DNA from: an uncultured Tateyamaria sp.
GTDB lineage: Bacteria; Pseudomonadota; Alphaproteobacteria; Rhodobacterales; Rhodobacteraceae
Length of the DNA stretch: 64,000 nucleotides
Direction: 5' to 3'
NCBI RefSeq assembly: GCF_947503415.1
Contig: NZ_CANNDS010000004.1
Coordinates: 329,791-393,790, forward strand
Part shown: positions 17,370-27,143 of the stretch, piece by piece
How the letters are laid out: each line of letters starts with the position of its first letter
Position numbering within the stretch: position 1 is the first letter of the stretch
Notes under the pieces: generated by a model
Database searches by the model: none
What the model saw: only the letters and a program-made list of their open reading frames with translations
What the model was told of the DNA's origin: nothing
Program-made: the position numbers and the translations under genes

Positions 17370-18341
17370 ATGATGGCGTCCGTCGAAACCGCACCGGAAC
17401 AAGCGCTCGATTGGGTCAAATCGGGTAAGGGGGCCGCGCTGGCCACCGTGATCGAGACGTGGGGCAGCGCCCCGCGCCGCGCGGGTGCGCAGATGGTCGT
17501 GTCGGGCGAGGGCGACATGATGGGTTCCGTGTCAGGCGGATGCGTCGAAGGCGCCGTGGTGGTCGAGGCGATGGACGCCCTTGAAACCGGCGCGCCGCAG
17601 CTTCTGGAATACGGTGTGAGCGATGGCGACGCCTTTGCGGTCGGGCTCGCCTGCGGTGGCACGATCAAGATATTGGTCGAACCCGTCGGTACGGCGATGC
17701 CCACCGATATGCTCGAGGCACTTGTGTCAGCACGCGCGGGCCGAACCCGCGCCGCCTATGTTGTCGACACTGAAAACTGGACGCGACGACTGGATCACGA
17801 TGGCCACGATGCCCGGTTTGCCAAGGACCGCACGGGCATGGAGGAGGACGGAAAAACCTTTGTCGCGATCCACAACCCGCCTCTGCGGCTTGCCATTGTC
17901 GGTGCGGTGCACATTGCCCAAGCGCTCGTGCCGATGGCGAAGCTTGCTGGCTACGACCCGGTTGTCATTGACCCGCGCGGTGCCTTCGGGTCCGAAGCGC
18001 GGTTTCCCGGCGAACGGCTTTTGAATGACTGGCCGGACGAGGCCTTGGCCGAAGTCGGCGTGGATGCCCGCACTGCCCTCGTTTTGCTGACACATGACCC
18101 CAAGCTGGACGACCCGGCATTGCACATCGCGTTGAACTCCGACGCATTCTATATCGGCGCGCTTGGGTCGACGCGCACGCACGCCAAACGCGTGGCGCGG
18201 TTGCAAGAGGCGGGGTTCAGCGCCGACCAGATCGCGCGGATCAAAGGTCCCGTTGGTCTTGACATCGGGGCTGCCAGCCCACCCGAGATAGCCGTATCGA
18301 TCCTGGCGCAAATGATCGCGACGCTCAGGCAAGACGCATGA
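17370..18341 (+). CDS. XdhC/CoxI-family molybdenum hydroxylase maturation protein
   Basis: 323 residues. Residues 1-120 match the XdhC/CoxI N-terminal domain (ATVIETWGSAPRRAGAQM, GSVSGGCVEGAVV, GLACGGTIKILVEP) and the C-terminal part is a Rossmann-like domain (LAIVGAVHIAQALVPMAKL). XdhC proteins sulfurate and protect the molybdenum cofactor before insertion into xanthine- or CO-dehydrogenase-type enzymes. Two adjacent ATGs (17370 and 17373) are possible. Its stop overlaps the next gene by four bases. Confidence 0.92.
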   Translation: MMASVETAPEQALDWVKSGKGAALATVIETWGSAPRRAGAQMVVSGEGDMMGSVSGGCVEGAVVVEAMDALETGAPQLLEYGVSDGDAFAVGLACGGTIKILVEPVGTAMPTDMLEALVSARAGRTRAAYVVDTENWTRRLDHDGHDARFAKDRTGMEEDGKTFVAIHNPPLRLAIVGAVHIAQALVPMAKLAGYDPVVIDPRGAFGSEARFPGERLLNDWPDEALAEVGVDARTALVLLTHDPKLDDPALHIALNSDAFYIGALGSTRTHAKRVARLQEAGFSADQIARIKGPVGLDIGAASPPEIAVSILAQMIATLRQDA

Positions 18342-19330
18342 ACTTCGGCCCGCAGCCTGCGGCAGACGCCATTGGCATGACCCTTGCGCATTCGCTGGCC
18401 GGACAAACCCGCCGCGTTCCAAAAGGCACGGTTCTGAGCCAAGATGATATCGCCGAGTTGCAAGCCGCCGGGCACAAGACGCTGATCGTCGCTGCTCTGG
18501 ACGCGACGGACATTGAGGAAAATACCGCGGCCGCCGCGTTGGCAAACGCATTGGTGCCGGACCCGGACGCGCAAGGATTGCGGATCAGCGCGGCAGGGGC
18601 AGGGCGCGTGAACCTCTATGCAACCGGACCCGGGGTGGTGTCGCTGGATGCCGACCGGATCACGGCAATCAACGGGATTGACCCGATGATCACCATCGCC
18701 ACCGTGCCGCCGTTTCACCGGGTCGATGCCGGCACCATGGTCGCGACGATCAAGATCATCGCTTACGGGGTGCCGCAATCCGCACTCGACGCAACTGTTG
18801 CGGACGCGGCCCGCGCGTTGCGGGTGTTGCCGCCCAGATTTGCATCGGCCACGCTGATCGAAACCCAAGTGGGCAACGCGGAACCCTCGACCAAGGGGCG
18901 TGCGGCGCTGACCGGACGGCTCGACCGTATGAACGTGGCACTCACGCCGCGTGTGGTGGTCCCGCATCAGTCAGATCCGCTGTCACATGCCATTGCTGAT
19001 GCGGCCGGAGAGGTCGTATTCATCCTGACCGCATCGGCCACGTCGGACACTCATGATGTGGCCCCGTCGGCTTTGCGAGAAGCAGGCGGAACCGTCACAA
19101 CCTACGGCATGCCCGTTGATCCCGGAAACCTGCTGTTCTTCGGAACACATGGCGACAAACCGACCATTGGCCTGCCGGGCTGCGCGCGGTCCCCGGCACT
19201 CAATGGCGCGGACTGGGTGCTCGAACGGTTGATCTGCGGCGTGCCACTTGGACCGCAGGACATCGCCGAAATGGGGGTCGGTGGCCTGCTCAAGGAAATC
19301 CCGACACGGCCACGGCCAAGAGACGGCTGA
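18338..19330 (+). CDS. MoeA/MogA-like molybdopterin-binding protein
   Basis: 330 residues. The C-terminal half contains a molybdopterin-binding domain signature (VFILTASATSDTHDVAPSAL with TYGMPVDPGNLLFFGTHGDK and GLPGCARSPALNG). The N-terminal half resembles the pterin-protein region fused or linked to CoxI in cox clusters. It most likely inserts or shuttles cofactor for the neighbouring CoxL. The four-base overlap with xdhC suggests co-translation. Confidence 0.85.
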   Translation: MNFGPQPAADAIGMTLAHSLAGQTRRVPKGTVLSQDDIAELQAAGHKTLIVAALDATDIEENTAAAALANALVPDPDAQGLRISAAGAGRVNLYATGPGVVSLDADRITAINGIDPMITIATVPPFHRVDAGTMVATIKIIAYGVPQSALDATVADAARALRVLPPRFASATLIETQVGNAEPSTKGRAALTGRLDRMNVALTPRVVVPHQSDPLSHAIADAAGEVVFILTASATSDTHDVAPSALREAGGTVTTYGMPVDPGNLLFFGTHGDKPTIGLPGCARSPALNGADWVLERLICGVPLGPQDIAEMGVGGLLKEIPTRPRPRDG

Positions 19331-19459
19331 GGGCGCAGGATCGGCGCTAAGGCACTGCGCAATCTTGCGGTTTTGGCATGGCGGTGAAAATTTCTGTTCT
19401 CAACCGTCACAGCCCATGCTTAACTCCCCCACAACAAGAATGCCAAATGGGAGGATGTC

Positions 19460-19945
19460 ATGGCACAGGTCTCGATGACCGTGAACGGAAAAGCTGCGTC
19501 GGGCGAGGTCGAGGGGCGCACATTGCTGTCGTCCTTTCTGCGTGACGAGCTGATGCTGACAGGCACGCATGTGGGCTGCGACACCTCGCAATGCGGCGCG
19601 TGTGTGGTGCATGTGGACGGCCAGGCAGTCAAATCCTGCACGATGCTGGCCGTTGAAGCCGAAGGGGCCGAGGTGGCCACGATCGAAGGGCAAGCCAATG
19701 CGGACGGGTCGCTGAATGTAATCCAGCAGGCGTTTCAGGACCACCACGGACTGCAATGTGGGTTCTGCACGCCGGGCATGGTGATGTCGGCAGCAGCCCT
19801 GCTCAAGGACAACCCGAAACCGTCCGAGACGGAAGTACGTGAATACCTCGAAGGCAATATCTGCCGCTGCACGGGCTACCACAACATCGTCAAGGCGATC
19901 ATGGCGGCATCCGGTCAGGACGTGTCGGCCATCGCCGCCGAATAA
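19460..19945 (+). CDS. coxS: CO-dehydrogenase-like small subunit, two [2Fe-2S] clusters
   Basis: 161 residues. The plant-type ferredoxin cluster ligands are Cys40, 45, 48 and 60 ([12 protein letters not shown]). The second cluster ligands are Cys100 and 103 (LQCGFCTPG) and Cys135 and 137 (NICRCTGY). It passes electrons from the molybdenum site in the large subunit to the FAD in the medium subunit. Gene order here is S-L-M, the order of form II clusters. Confidence 0.95.
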   Translation: MAQVSMTVNGKAASGEVEGRTLLSSFLRDELMLTGTHVGCDTSQCGACVVHVDGQAVKSCTMLAVEAEGAEVATIEGQANADGSLNVIQQAFQDHHGLQCGFCTPGMVMSAAALLKDNPKPSETEVREYLEGNICRCTGYHNIVKAIMAASGQDVSAIAAE

Positions 19946-20035
19946 TACGAGATTCCGCAGCCCGAATATCCTTTCGGGCTGTCAGTCAGCAGGTGAGCGG
20001 GGAGGCTCGCCGCGCCAACAGGGAGGAATACAATC

Positions 20036-22399
20036 ATGCCAAAAGACGGAGGCATCGGCGCCAGCAGCAAACGGCGCGAAGACATTCGATTTTTGACGGG
20101 TGAAGGCAACTACACCGACGACATCAACCTGCGTGGTCAGGCTTACGTGCATTTTCTGCGCTCCGACATTGCGCACGGTACGATCAAGAGCATCGACACC
20201 GCTGCGGCGGCAGGCATGCCGGGCGTGGTGCGCGTCTTTACCGGAACGGATTTCGAAGGGGTCGGCACAATTCCTTGCGGCTGGCAGGTCACGGACCGCC
20301 ACGGCGAAGTGATGCAGGAACCCGCCCACCCGATCCTTGCCCAAGGCAAGGTCCGGCATGTGGGTGAACCCGTCGCAGCCGTTGTGGCCGACAGTCCCGA
20401 ACAGGCGCGCGATGCGGCCGAAGCCATCGTGCTCGACATCGACGAACTGCCCGCCGTTGTCGACATGAAAGACGCGCTCAAGGACGGCGCAACCAAGGTG
20501 CACGACGATCTCAACAACAACCTCTGCTACGACTGGGGCTTTGTCGAAGAGAACAAGGACGCCGTGACCAAGGCGTTCGAGGATGCGGCCCACGTCACAT
20601 CGCTTGAACTGGTCAACAACCGCCTTGTCGCCAACCCGATGGAACCGCGCGTGGCGGTGGGTGACTATGCCCGCGGCACGGACGAAAGCACGCTCTACAC
20701 CACCTCGCAGAACCCGCATGTGATCCGGCTGCTGATGGGTGCGTTCGTGCTTGGTATCCCCGAACACAAGCTGCGCGTTGTGGCCCCCGATGTGGGCGGC
20801 GGTTTCGGCACCAAGATCTTCCATTATCAGGAAGAAGCATTCTGCACATTCGCCGCCAAGGCCTGCAACCGTCCGGTCAAATGGACATCAAGCCGGTCCG
20901 AGGCGTTCATCTCGGACGCCCATGGCCGCGACCACGTGACCAAGATCGAACTGGCACTGGACGCAGACAACAACTTCACCGCGTTGCGCACCGAAACCCA
21001 TGCCAATATGGGTGCGTACCTGTCGACCTTTGCACCAAGCGTGCCCACATGGCTGCACGGCACCCTGATGGCCGGGAACTACAAGACTCCGCTGATCTAT
21101 GTGAATGTCAAAGCGGTGTTCACCAACACTGTGCCAGTCGATGCCTATCGCGGGGCAGGCCGCCCCGAGGCGACGTTCCAGCTGGAGCGGGTGGTGGACA
21201 AGGCGGCGCGTGAACTGGGCGTCGATCCCATCGCGCTGCGCCGCCAGAACTTCATCACCGAGTTCCCCTATGCCACGCCCGTCGCTGTCGAATACGACAC
21301 TGGCGACTACCATGGCACGATGGACAAGCTCGAAGAGATGGGCGATTTCTCCGGCTTCGCGGCGCGCCGTGCGGAAAGCGAAAAGAACGGCAAGCTGCGT
21401 GGTCTGGGCGTGAACTGCTATATTGAGGCCTGCGGTATTGCGCCGTCGAACCTTGTTGGGCAGTTGGGTGCACGGGCCGGGCTTTACGAGAGCGCCACCG
21501 TCCGTGTGAATGCCACAGGTGGTCTGGTTGTCATGACCGGTTCGCACAGCCACGGGCAGGGGCACGAGACATCGTTCGCGCAAGTTGTGGCCGAGATGAT
21601 CGGCATCGACGAAAACATGATCGAGATCGTGCATGGCGACACCGCCAACACGCCGATGGGCATGGGCACCTACGGCTCCCGCTCCATCGCGGTGGGCGGA
21701 TCGGCCATGGTCCGCGCGACCGAGAAGATCATCAACAAGGCCAAGAAGATCGCATCTCACCTGCTCGAAGCCTCCGAGGCGGATATCGAGCTGAAGGACG
21801 GCGCGTTCTCTGTTGCAGGCACCGATAAGTCGGTCGCGTGGGGGGATGTCACCCTTGCGGCCTACGTGCCCCACAACTACCCGCTTGAGGATATCGAGCC
21901 GGGGCTTGAGGAAACGGCCTTCTACGATCCATCGAATTTCACATACCCATCAGGGGCTTATGCCTGTGAAGTTGAAGTGGATCCAGACACCGGCAAAGTG
22001 ACCATCGAACGGTTTGCGGCCGCCGATGACTTCGGCAACATCATCAACCCGATGATCGTGACAGGTCAGGTCCATGGCGGCATTGCTCAGGGGATTGGGC
22101 AGGCGCTGCTGGAAAACTGCGCCTACGACGACAACGGCCAGCTGCTCAGCGCGTCCTACATGGACTACGCCATGCCCCGCGCGGACGATCTGCCGATGTT
22201 CTCGGTCGATCACTCCAGCCAGACGCCCTGCACGCACAATCCGTTGGGTGTGAAAGGCTGTGGCGAAGCGGGCGCGATTGGCTCGCCCCCTGCGGTGGTC
22301 AACGCCGTGGTGGATGCCCTGCAATCGGCGGGCAAGGACGTGACCCATGTGGACATGCCCCTGTCGCCTGATCGTGTCTGGGCGGCGATGAACGGCTGA
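20036..22399 (+). CDS. coxL: Form II CO-dehydrogenase-like molybdenum large subunit
   Basis: 787 residues, full-length xanthine-dehydrogenase-family molybdoprotein. The active-site loop reads AYRGAGR (about residues 370-376), the form II signature, in place of the AYXCSFR loop with selenylated cysteine of true aerobic CO dehydrogenase (form I). The C-terminal [12 protein letters not shown] carries the catalytic glutamate. The substrate is therefore uncertain: CO oxidation has been claimed for form II but is disputed, and an aldehyde or heterocyclic hydroxylase is equally possible. Start at 20036 has a GGGAGGAA site upstream. Confidence 0.93.
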   Translation: MPKDGGIGASSKRREDIRFLTGEGNYTDDINLRGQAYVHFLRSDIAHGTIKSIDTAAAAGMPGVVRVFTGTDFEGVGTIPCGWQVTDRHGEVMQEPAHPILAQGKVRHVGEPVAAVVADSPEQARDAAEAIVLDIDELPAVVDMKDALKDGATKVHDDLNNNLCYDWGFVEENKDAVTKAFEDAAHVTSLELVNNRLVANPMEPRVAVGDYARGTDESTLYTTSQNPHVIRLLMGAFVLGIPEHKLRVVAPDVGGGFGTKIFHYQEEAFCTFAAKACNRPVKWTSSRSEAFISDAHGRDHVTKIELALDADNNFTALRTETHANMGAYLSTFAPSVPTWLHGTLMAGNYKTPLIYVNVKAVFTNTVPVDAYRGAGRPEATFQLERVVDKAARELGVDPIALRRQNFITEFPYATPVAVEYDTGDYHGTMDKLEEMGDFSGFAARRAESEKNGKLRGLGVNCYIEACGIAPSNLVGQLGARAGLYESATVRVNATGGLVVMTGSHSHGQGHETSFAQVVAEMIGIDENMIEIVHGDTANTPMGMGTYGSRSIAVGGSAMVRATEKIINKAKKIASHLLEASEADIELKDGAFSVAGTDKSVAWGDVTLAAYVPHNYPLEDIEPGLEETAFYDPSNFTYPSGAYACEVEVDPDTGKVTIERFAAADDFGNIINPMIVTGQVHGGIAQGIGQALLENCAYDDNGQLLSASYMDYAMPRADDLPMFSVDHSSQTPCTHNPLGVKGCGEAGAIGSPPAVVNAVVDALQSAGKDVTHVDMPLSPDRVWAAMNG

Positions 22400-22491
22400 G
22401 TTGAGAATGCGGGACGGGGGCCAGCCCCCGGACCCCCGAAGTTTATCTGGCAAGATGAAGAGGATCGTTTTGCCGATGGAAAGGACAAGAG

Positions 22492-23283
22492 ATGTATAAT
22501 TTTGATGTCGTAAGACCCAGCCGGATTGCGGATGCGGTCAAGGAACTATCAGACAGTACGGAAAGCCAGCCATTGGGTGGCGGTCAGACCCTGATCCCGA
22601 CGTTGAAGCAGCGTTTGGCCAGCCCCGAAAAGCTGGTGAGTGTCGCCGGTATCGATGAGATGCAGGGCGTCTGCAAAGGCGACGACGGGTCGGTTTGCAT
22701 CGGTGGCGCAACCACGCACGCCACCGTCGCGGCAGAGGCCGGAAACTATCCGGCACTTGCAGCCACCGCGTCCCATATCGGGGATCCGGCGGTGCGCAAT
22801 CGCGGCACGATCGGTGGCAGCCTTGCCAACAACGACCCTTCGGCGTGCTACCCTGCTGCCGCATTGGCATCCGGTGCCACGATCAAGACCAACACCCGCG
22901 AGATCGCGGCGGATGACTATTTTCAGGGCATGTTCACCACCGCGCTGGACGAAGGTGAGATCATCACCGAAGTGCGCTTCCCCGTGCCGGAGAAAGCCAA
23001 CTATCAGAAATTCGTGCAGCCCGCTTCGCGCTTTGCACTGGTGGGTGTGTTCGTTGCAAAATATGCCGACGGTGTGCGCGTGGCCATCACCGGGGCCAGC
23101 AATGACGGTGTGTTCCGCTGGACAGAGGCGGAAGCCGCACTGTCTTCCAACTTCTCCGCCGACGCCATCGACGGGCTGTCGCTGAGCGGCGATGACATGA
23201 TCAGCGACCTGCACGGCACCGGCGACTACCGCGCACATCTTTGCGGTGTGATGACCAAGCGGGCAGTTGCCGCAGCGGTGTGA
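22492..23283 (+). CDS. coxM: CO-dehydrogenase-like FAD-binding medium subunit
   Basis: 263 residues with the FAD-binding blocks LGGGQTLIPTLKQRL and ATASHIGDPAVRNRGTIGG, then NNDPSACYPAAALA. It accepts electrons from CoxS and passes them to the respiratory chain or another acceptor. An AAGGA motif precedes the ATG. It is the last recognisable subunit of the S-L-M group; the next gene begins two bases after its stop. Confidence 0.94.
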   Translation: MYNFDVVRPSRIADAVKELSDSTESQPLGGGQTLIPTLKQRLASPEKLVSVAGIDEMQGVCKGDDGSVCIGGATTHATVAAEAGNYPALAATASHIGDPAVRNRGTIGGSLANNDPSACYPAAALASGATIKTNTREIAADDYFQGMFTTALDEGEIITEVRFPVPEKANYQKFVQPASRFALVGVFVAKYADGVRVAITGASNDGVFRWTEAEAALSSNFSADAIDGLSLSGDDMISDLHGTGDYRAHLCGVMTKRAVAAAV

Positions 23284-23285
23284 CG

Positions 23286-23720
23286 ATGGCGTTCGAAACA
23301 CTGACCAAGGGCTGCCTGATGGCGGCCCTTTTGGTTTTTGCAGGCGGCGTGCATGGCCAAAGCACACCGCTGGTGCGGGCCGATATTGTAGGCTGTGCTA
23401 TCGCCGTTGACACGTTGGATGACGCCATGCGTGCCCCGATGCAAAGCCAGTGCCTGACCTTGGCAATAGCGTTGTGCGAAGGACCAGAAAGCGGCCCCGC
23501 AGTGACGTGTTTTCGGGATCTGTCCGAAGCGCTGCAAACGGGTGCCACGGAACTGGAAGAGCGGCTGCGTGTGGACACACCGCGCGATGCGTCAAACACG
23601 TTGTGCATGGCACGCTACAGCGCAGACGTGGATCGCGCGCGCTGCGCCGTGGTGGCAGAGTTCGGACATCTGCGCGATCTCTTCAATGCCGCTCGGGCGG
23701 CCGGGGTCCGCTTGCGCTAG
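23286..23720 (+). CDS. Small secreted protein, unknown, after coxM
   Basis: 144 residues. A signal peptide is evident (MAFETLTKGCLMAALLVFAG, cleavage likely after VHGQ or nearby). The mature part has several cysteines (VGCAIAV, SQCLTLAIALC, VTCFRDL, LCMARY, ARCAVV), so disulfides in the periplasm are plausible. It begins two bases after coxM, which suggests co-transcription with the cox cluster. Its stop overlaps the converging SDR stop by four bases. No family recognised. Confidence 0.7.
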   Translation: MAFETLTKGCLMAALLVFAGGVHGQSTPLVRADIVGCAIAVDTLDDAMRAPMQSQCLTLAIALCEGPESGPAVTCFRDLSEALQTGATELEERLRVDTPRDASNTLCMARYSADVDRARCAVVAEFGHLRDLFNAARAAGVRLR

Positions 23721-24466
23721 ATAGAACCCGCTTCGATCATGAAGTTGTTCGCCGTGCACATTGCGCTGTCCGCCGAGGCCAGCCAAAGCACCATCCGCGC
23801 GACATAGACCGGGTCGATCAGGTCTGGCAGACACTGCCGTGCCCGGTGAGCTTCCAACGCCTCCGGCGTGGCCCACAGCTCTTTTTGACGGTCCGTCATG
23901 ATCCAGCCGGGCACAACCGTGTTTACGCGGATGCGGTGATCGCCCAGATCGCGCGCCATGGTGCGGGTCAGGCCATGCACCGCAGCCTTGGCCGTGGCGT
24001 AGGCCGGAAAGCCGCCACCGGCCTCCCACCAGGAATTGGAGCCCAGGTTGATGATGGACCCACCGCCGGCGTCAATCATACCGGGTGCGACAGACTGGAT
24101 GGCAAAGAACATGTGACGCAGGTTGGTTTGCATCCGCTCATCCCAGTATTCGGGCGTTACATCCTGCCAGTTGTGGCGGTCATCGCGCGCGGCGTTGTTG
24201 ACCAGCACGGTGAAGGCACCAACCCGACCCGCAAGCTCTGAAATCGCCTCGCGGGTGGCTGGGATGTCCCGCAGGTCGCACAGGGCATGCGCGGCACCGG
24301 TGGCGGCGCTGACTTCGGCAGCCGCCGTCGCATCCCGGTCCAGAAAGGCAACCCTCGCCCCCTGATCGGCAAAGGCTTCGACCGTCAACCGCCCGATACC
24401 GGACGCACCACCGGTGATCAGAACAGGGGCGTCTGTCAGGCTTGGATAACGTGCGAAACTGGACAT
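23717..24466 (-). CDS. Short-chain dehydrogenase/reductase
   Basis: 249 residues of the classical SDR family: nucleotide motif TGGASGIGR near residue 18, NNAARDD in the core, catalytic Ser in LGSNSWW and the YATAK tyrosine-lysine pair. The acidic residue after the second strand (FLDRD) suggests NAD(H) preference. Substrate not determined; similar enzymes act on sugars or sugar acids. It converges on the secreted protein gene with overlapping stops. Confidence 0.88.
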   Translation of the reverse strand: MSSFARYPSLTDAPVLITGGASGIGRLTVEAFADQGARVAFLDRDATAAAEVSAATGAAHALCDLRDIPATREAISELAGRVGAFTVLVNNAARDDRHNWQDVTPEYWDERMQTNLRHMFFAIQSVAPGMIDAGGGSIINLGSNSWWEAGGGFPAYATAKAAVHGLTRTMARDLGDHRIRVNTVVPGWIMTDRQKELWATPEALEAHRARQCLPDLIDPVYVARMVLWLASADSAMCTANNFMIEAGSI

Positions 24467-24643
24467 GGATCACCTGTTGTTTGGAGCATGCTCCTTGTCC
24501 GGTGTCGCTGCCCGAAGGTCAAGACGACGGCACGTGCCTGCAAAGTAAGCAATGCGCCGCCGGGGCAGATGCCACTTGCGCACGATCCAAGAAGAAGTGC
24601 GGCGCGCGTGCTACTATACCCCTGCCAGCGGAGGAGACACATC

Positions 24644-25018
24644 ATGGCCAAATCAACCGACACCAAGCGTCCACCCGATGCCACCGGCACGATGATCGAC
24701 GCCATGGCCAACTGGCAAGCGGCAAGCTTGGGCGCGCTGAACTGGTTCGGAGCGCCGACAATTGAACGCATGAGCGACATGGGTGCGGAGTGGATGACTT
24801 TCGTGGCCGAGCGGGTGCGCGAGGATGTGGCGCTGCAGCATTCGCTTCTGCATGCCAAGACACCGGCGGACGTGCAGCATGTGCAAATGACGTTCCTTCA
24901 GAATGCGCTGGATCAGTATTCGGCTGAGACGGGCAAGATGATCGAACTCAGCTCAAGACTGTTCGAGGCGTCGGAAGACGACAGCGACGATGACCTGGCG
25001 GACAATGTAAACGTCTGA
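24644..25018 (+). CDS. Phasin-like protein
   Basis: 124 residues, mostly amphipathic alpha-helix, with the pattern NWQAASLGALNWFGAPTIER and LLHAKTPADVQHVQMTFLQN that is typical of short alphaproteobacterial phasin-family proteins, ending in a very acidic tail (EASEDDSDDDLAD). Phasins coat polyhydroxyalkanoate granules. A GGAGGA-like site (GCGGAGGAGA) lies before the ATG. No PHA synthase is present in the window to confirm the role. Confidence 0.72.
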   Translation: MAKSTDTKRPPDATGTMIDAMANWQAASLGALNWFGAPTIERMSDMGAEWMTFVAERVREDVALQHSLLHAKTPADVQHVQMTFLQNALDQYSAETGKMIELSSRLFEASEDDSDDDLADNVNV

Positions 25019-25048
25019 GATCGGCCCAGCCCCGCTATGTGAACAGGA

Positions 25049-25075
25049 AAGGGCGCCGCAAACGCAGGCGCCCTT
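25049..25075. terminator. Hairpin between phasin-like gene and infC
   Basis: Perfect 9-bp stem (AAGGGCGCC 25049-25057, GGCGCCCTT 25067-25075) lying between converging genes. The T-tract is short on both strands, so the terminator call is moderate. Confidence 0.6.
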
Positions 25076-25100
25076 CGTCATTCCGTATTGTGCTGCGTAC

Positions 25101-25649
25101 TCACTTCTGCGGAAGCGGTCCGATCAGCATGACCATCTGGCGGCCTTCCATCTTAGGAAAGTTTTCGACCTTGCCATGGTCCTTGGTGTCGTCGGCCACC
25201 CGTTCCAGCAACTCGCGACCAAGGTTCTGGTGCGCCATCTCGCGGCCACGAAAGCGCAGGGTCACCTTCACCTTGTCGCCATTCTCAAGGAACTTGAAGA
25301 CGTTGCGCATCTTGACGTCATAGTCGTTGATGTCCGTATTCGGACGGAACTTGACCTCTTTGATCTCGATGATCTTCTGTTTCTTGCGGGCTTCGCTCTC
25401 GCGCTTTTGCTGTTCATATTTGAACTTGCCGAAATCCATGATCTTGCACACGGGCGGGCTGGCATTGGGCGAGATTTCGACCAGGTCCAGGCCCGCATCG
25501 TCGGCCATATCCATGGCGCGGGCGGGGGTGACAACACCGACATTTTCGCCGTCGGCGCCAATCAGGCGGATTTCATTTGCACGGATCTTGTCGTTGACGC
25601 GCGGGCCGGTGTCTCTCTGGGGCGGCGCGTTGTGGGGTCTGCGAGCGAT
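25101..25649 (-). CDS. infC: Translation initiation factor IF-3, non-AUG start
   Basis: About 182 residues if translation starts at the AUC codon at 25649. The conserved IF3 N-terminus continues well upstream of the first ATG: read from the AUC it gives [20 protein letters not shown], then [18 protein letters not shown]. The first ATG (25514) would remove 45 residues of the N-terminal domain. AAAGGA sits about 10 bases before the AUC. Rare start codons (AUU, AUC, AUA) on infC let IF3 repress its own translation. IF3 binds the 30S subunit and polices start-codon choice. The C-terminal half includes [16 protein letters not shown]. Confidence 0.93.
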   Translation of the reverse strand: MARRPHNAPPQRDTGPRVNDKIRANEIRLIGADGENVGVVTPARAMDMADDAGLDLVEISPNASPPVCKIMDFGKFKYEQQKRESEARKKQKIIEIKEVKFRPNTDINDYDVKMRNVFKFLENGDKVKVTLRFRGREMAHQNLGRELLERVADDTKDHGKVENFPKMEGRQMVMLIGPLPQK

Positions 25650-25852
25650 GGTGGTCGTCCTTTGATCGTTCCAAAATTATGAGGGCAGAAGGTAGCCTTT
25701 GGTCCGGTTTTCTTCAACCCCGTGAATCGGCCATCCTGCGCCGAAAACTGCGAATTTCCCCCTTGAACCTTTCTTTCTTGCCGCGCATCTGACACGCGGA
25801 ACCAAAGTTGCGGCCCGGGGGTTGATCGCAACGACAGCAAAAGGACGTGTTT

Positions 25853-26887
25853 ATGAAAAATCTGATTTGGATCGTTGTGGCGGTCGTGATCGCGGGCGGG
25901 GCCTATCTGCTCTATTCCGGTCAGACGCCGCAAGAGGCCATCACCGAGGCCGCTGACGCCGTCAACGCGCCGGAAGCGCTGGAAAGCGCCAGCGACGCTG
26001 TGGGCGATGCGGTCGACGTCACCGAAGAGGTTGTAACCGACGCCGCCGAAGCTGCCGCAGACGCAGGCGAAGCGGCCGTGGAAGCCGTCGAAGGTGCTGC
26101 AGACGCAGTCGCTGACACCGCCGAGCAAGTGGTTGATGGCGCCGCTGATGCCGTCAGCGACGCTGTCGATGGCGTTCAATCGCTGGCCGAGGATGCAACC
26201 GACGCTGCAGGTGACGCGGTAGATGCCGCAACCGGCACGGCAAACGATGCCGCAGATGCAGTGACGGACGCCACGGACGATGCCGTAGATGCAGCAACGG
26301 ACACGGCCTCTGACGCTGCGGACGCCGCGACAGAAACAGCCACAGATGCCGCCGACGCGACAGCCGAGGCTGCTTCGGATGCCGCAGACGCCACCACCGA
26401 CGCTGCCGAAGCGACGGCGGACGCCGCAACTGACGCCGCAGATGCAACAGCAGACGCCGCAACAGATGCAGCCGAAGCCACCACCGAAGCGGTGGACGCC
26501 GCCACCGACACTGCGGACGCAGCGACGGACGCCGCCTCAGATGCGGGCGACGCCGCAGCAGACACAGCCACCGAAGCCGCCGACAGCGCGGCCGAAGCGA
26601 CAGACGCGACAACCGAAGCCACCGACACCACAGCAGCCGATGCCGTGGATGAAGCCGCCGAAACTGCCGCCGAAGGTACAGAAGAGGCCACAGATGCAGG
26701 TGGCGTTGCCGACCTGCTGACCGTCGATGGGTTCGACTTCGACAAGGTGTCCGAGATGATCGACAATTCCGAAGCGCTGAGCGTTGTGCAGAAAACCACG
26801 CTCAAAGCGGGGATCGAGCAAGCCCAGAACAACCCCGAAGTACTTTCGGGTCTGCTGGACCAACTGAAATCGGCGATGGGCCTCTGA
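25853..26887 (+). CDS. Membrane-anchored Ala/Asp/Thr-rich repeat protein
   Basis: 344 residues. Residues 1-24 are a hydrophobic anchor (MKNLIWIVVAVVIAGGAYLL). Residues about 30-280 are an almost pure low-complexity alpha-helical stretch of Ala, Asp, Thr, Glu and Val in short DAAxAATD-like units. Residues about 285-344 are a compact non-repetitive domain (VADLLTVDGFDFDKVSEMID and LLDQLKSAMGL). The composition resembles extended Ala-rich helices seen in LEA-like or stalk proteins. A spacer or cell-envelope role is only an inference. The ATG at 25853 has AAGGA seven bases before; a GTG two codons earlier is possible. A strong terminator follows. Confidence 0.82.
   Translation: MKNLIWIVVAVVIAGGAYLLYSGQTPQEAITEAADAVNAPEALESASDAVGDAVDVTEEVVTDAAEAAADAGEAAVEAVEGAADAVADTAEQVVDGAADAVSDAVDGVQSLAEDATDAAGDAVDAATGTANDAADAVTDATDDAVDAATDTASDAADAATETATDAADATAEAASDAADATTDAAEATADAATDAADATADAATDAAEATTEAVDAATDTADAATDAASDAGDAAADTATEAADSAAEATDATTEATDTTAADAVDEAAETAAEGTEEATDAGGVADLLTVDGFDFDKVSEMIDNSEALSVVQKTTLKAGIEQAQNNPEVLSGLLDQLKSAMGL
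26030..26690 (+). repeat. Coding tandem degenerate repeat (GCN-GAC rich)
   Basis: The DNA encoding the Ala/Asp/Thr stretch is a long array of imperfect 6-33 base units built from GCC/GCA/GCG, GAC/GAT and ACC/ACA codons. Synonymous codons vary freely between units, so the repeat is kept at protein level and is not a recent DNA-slippage product. Confidence 0.8.
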
Positions 26888-26910
26888 TCCATCCGCTTTT
26901 TTTGACGACG

Positions 26911-26946
26911 AAGCCGCGCCCCGATCACCGTGGGCGCGGCTTTTTT
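26911..26946 (+). terminator. Intrinsic terminator after the repeat-protein gene
   Basis: 11-bp GC-rich stem (26911-26921 with 26932-26942) followed by a run of six Ts (26941-26946). Classic strong rho-independent terminator. Confidence 0.93.
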
Positions 26947-27143
26947 GTGATCGCTGGGTCTTGCCGCGCGGTTCAACAGGGGGTGTAAAAGGGACAACTA
27001 CTGAAAGTCAGGATTGAGCCCAGAGTACCGGATGCTGCGTCCTGCACCAATGTCGGCATAGGCAGCAGGGTGCGGGAACGAGGTTGATCCGGTGGGATCG
27101 GTCGCGGATAGTGACGATGTAGCCAGTTAGACGGAATGGACCT

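Noticed and set aside
20036..22399. True form I aerobic CO dehydrogenase
   Set aside because: The active-site loop is AYRGAGR and gene order is S-L-M, so form II only.
26176..26997. 273-residue Ala/Ser/Val-rich frame on the minus strand
   Set aside because: It is the mirror of the Ala/Asp/Thr repeat codons. The plus-strand frame has the anchor, ribosome-binding site and terminator.
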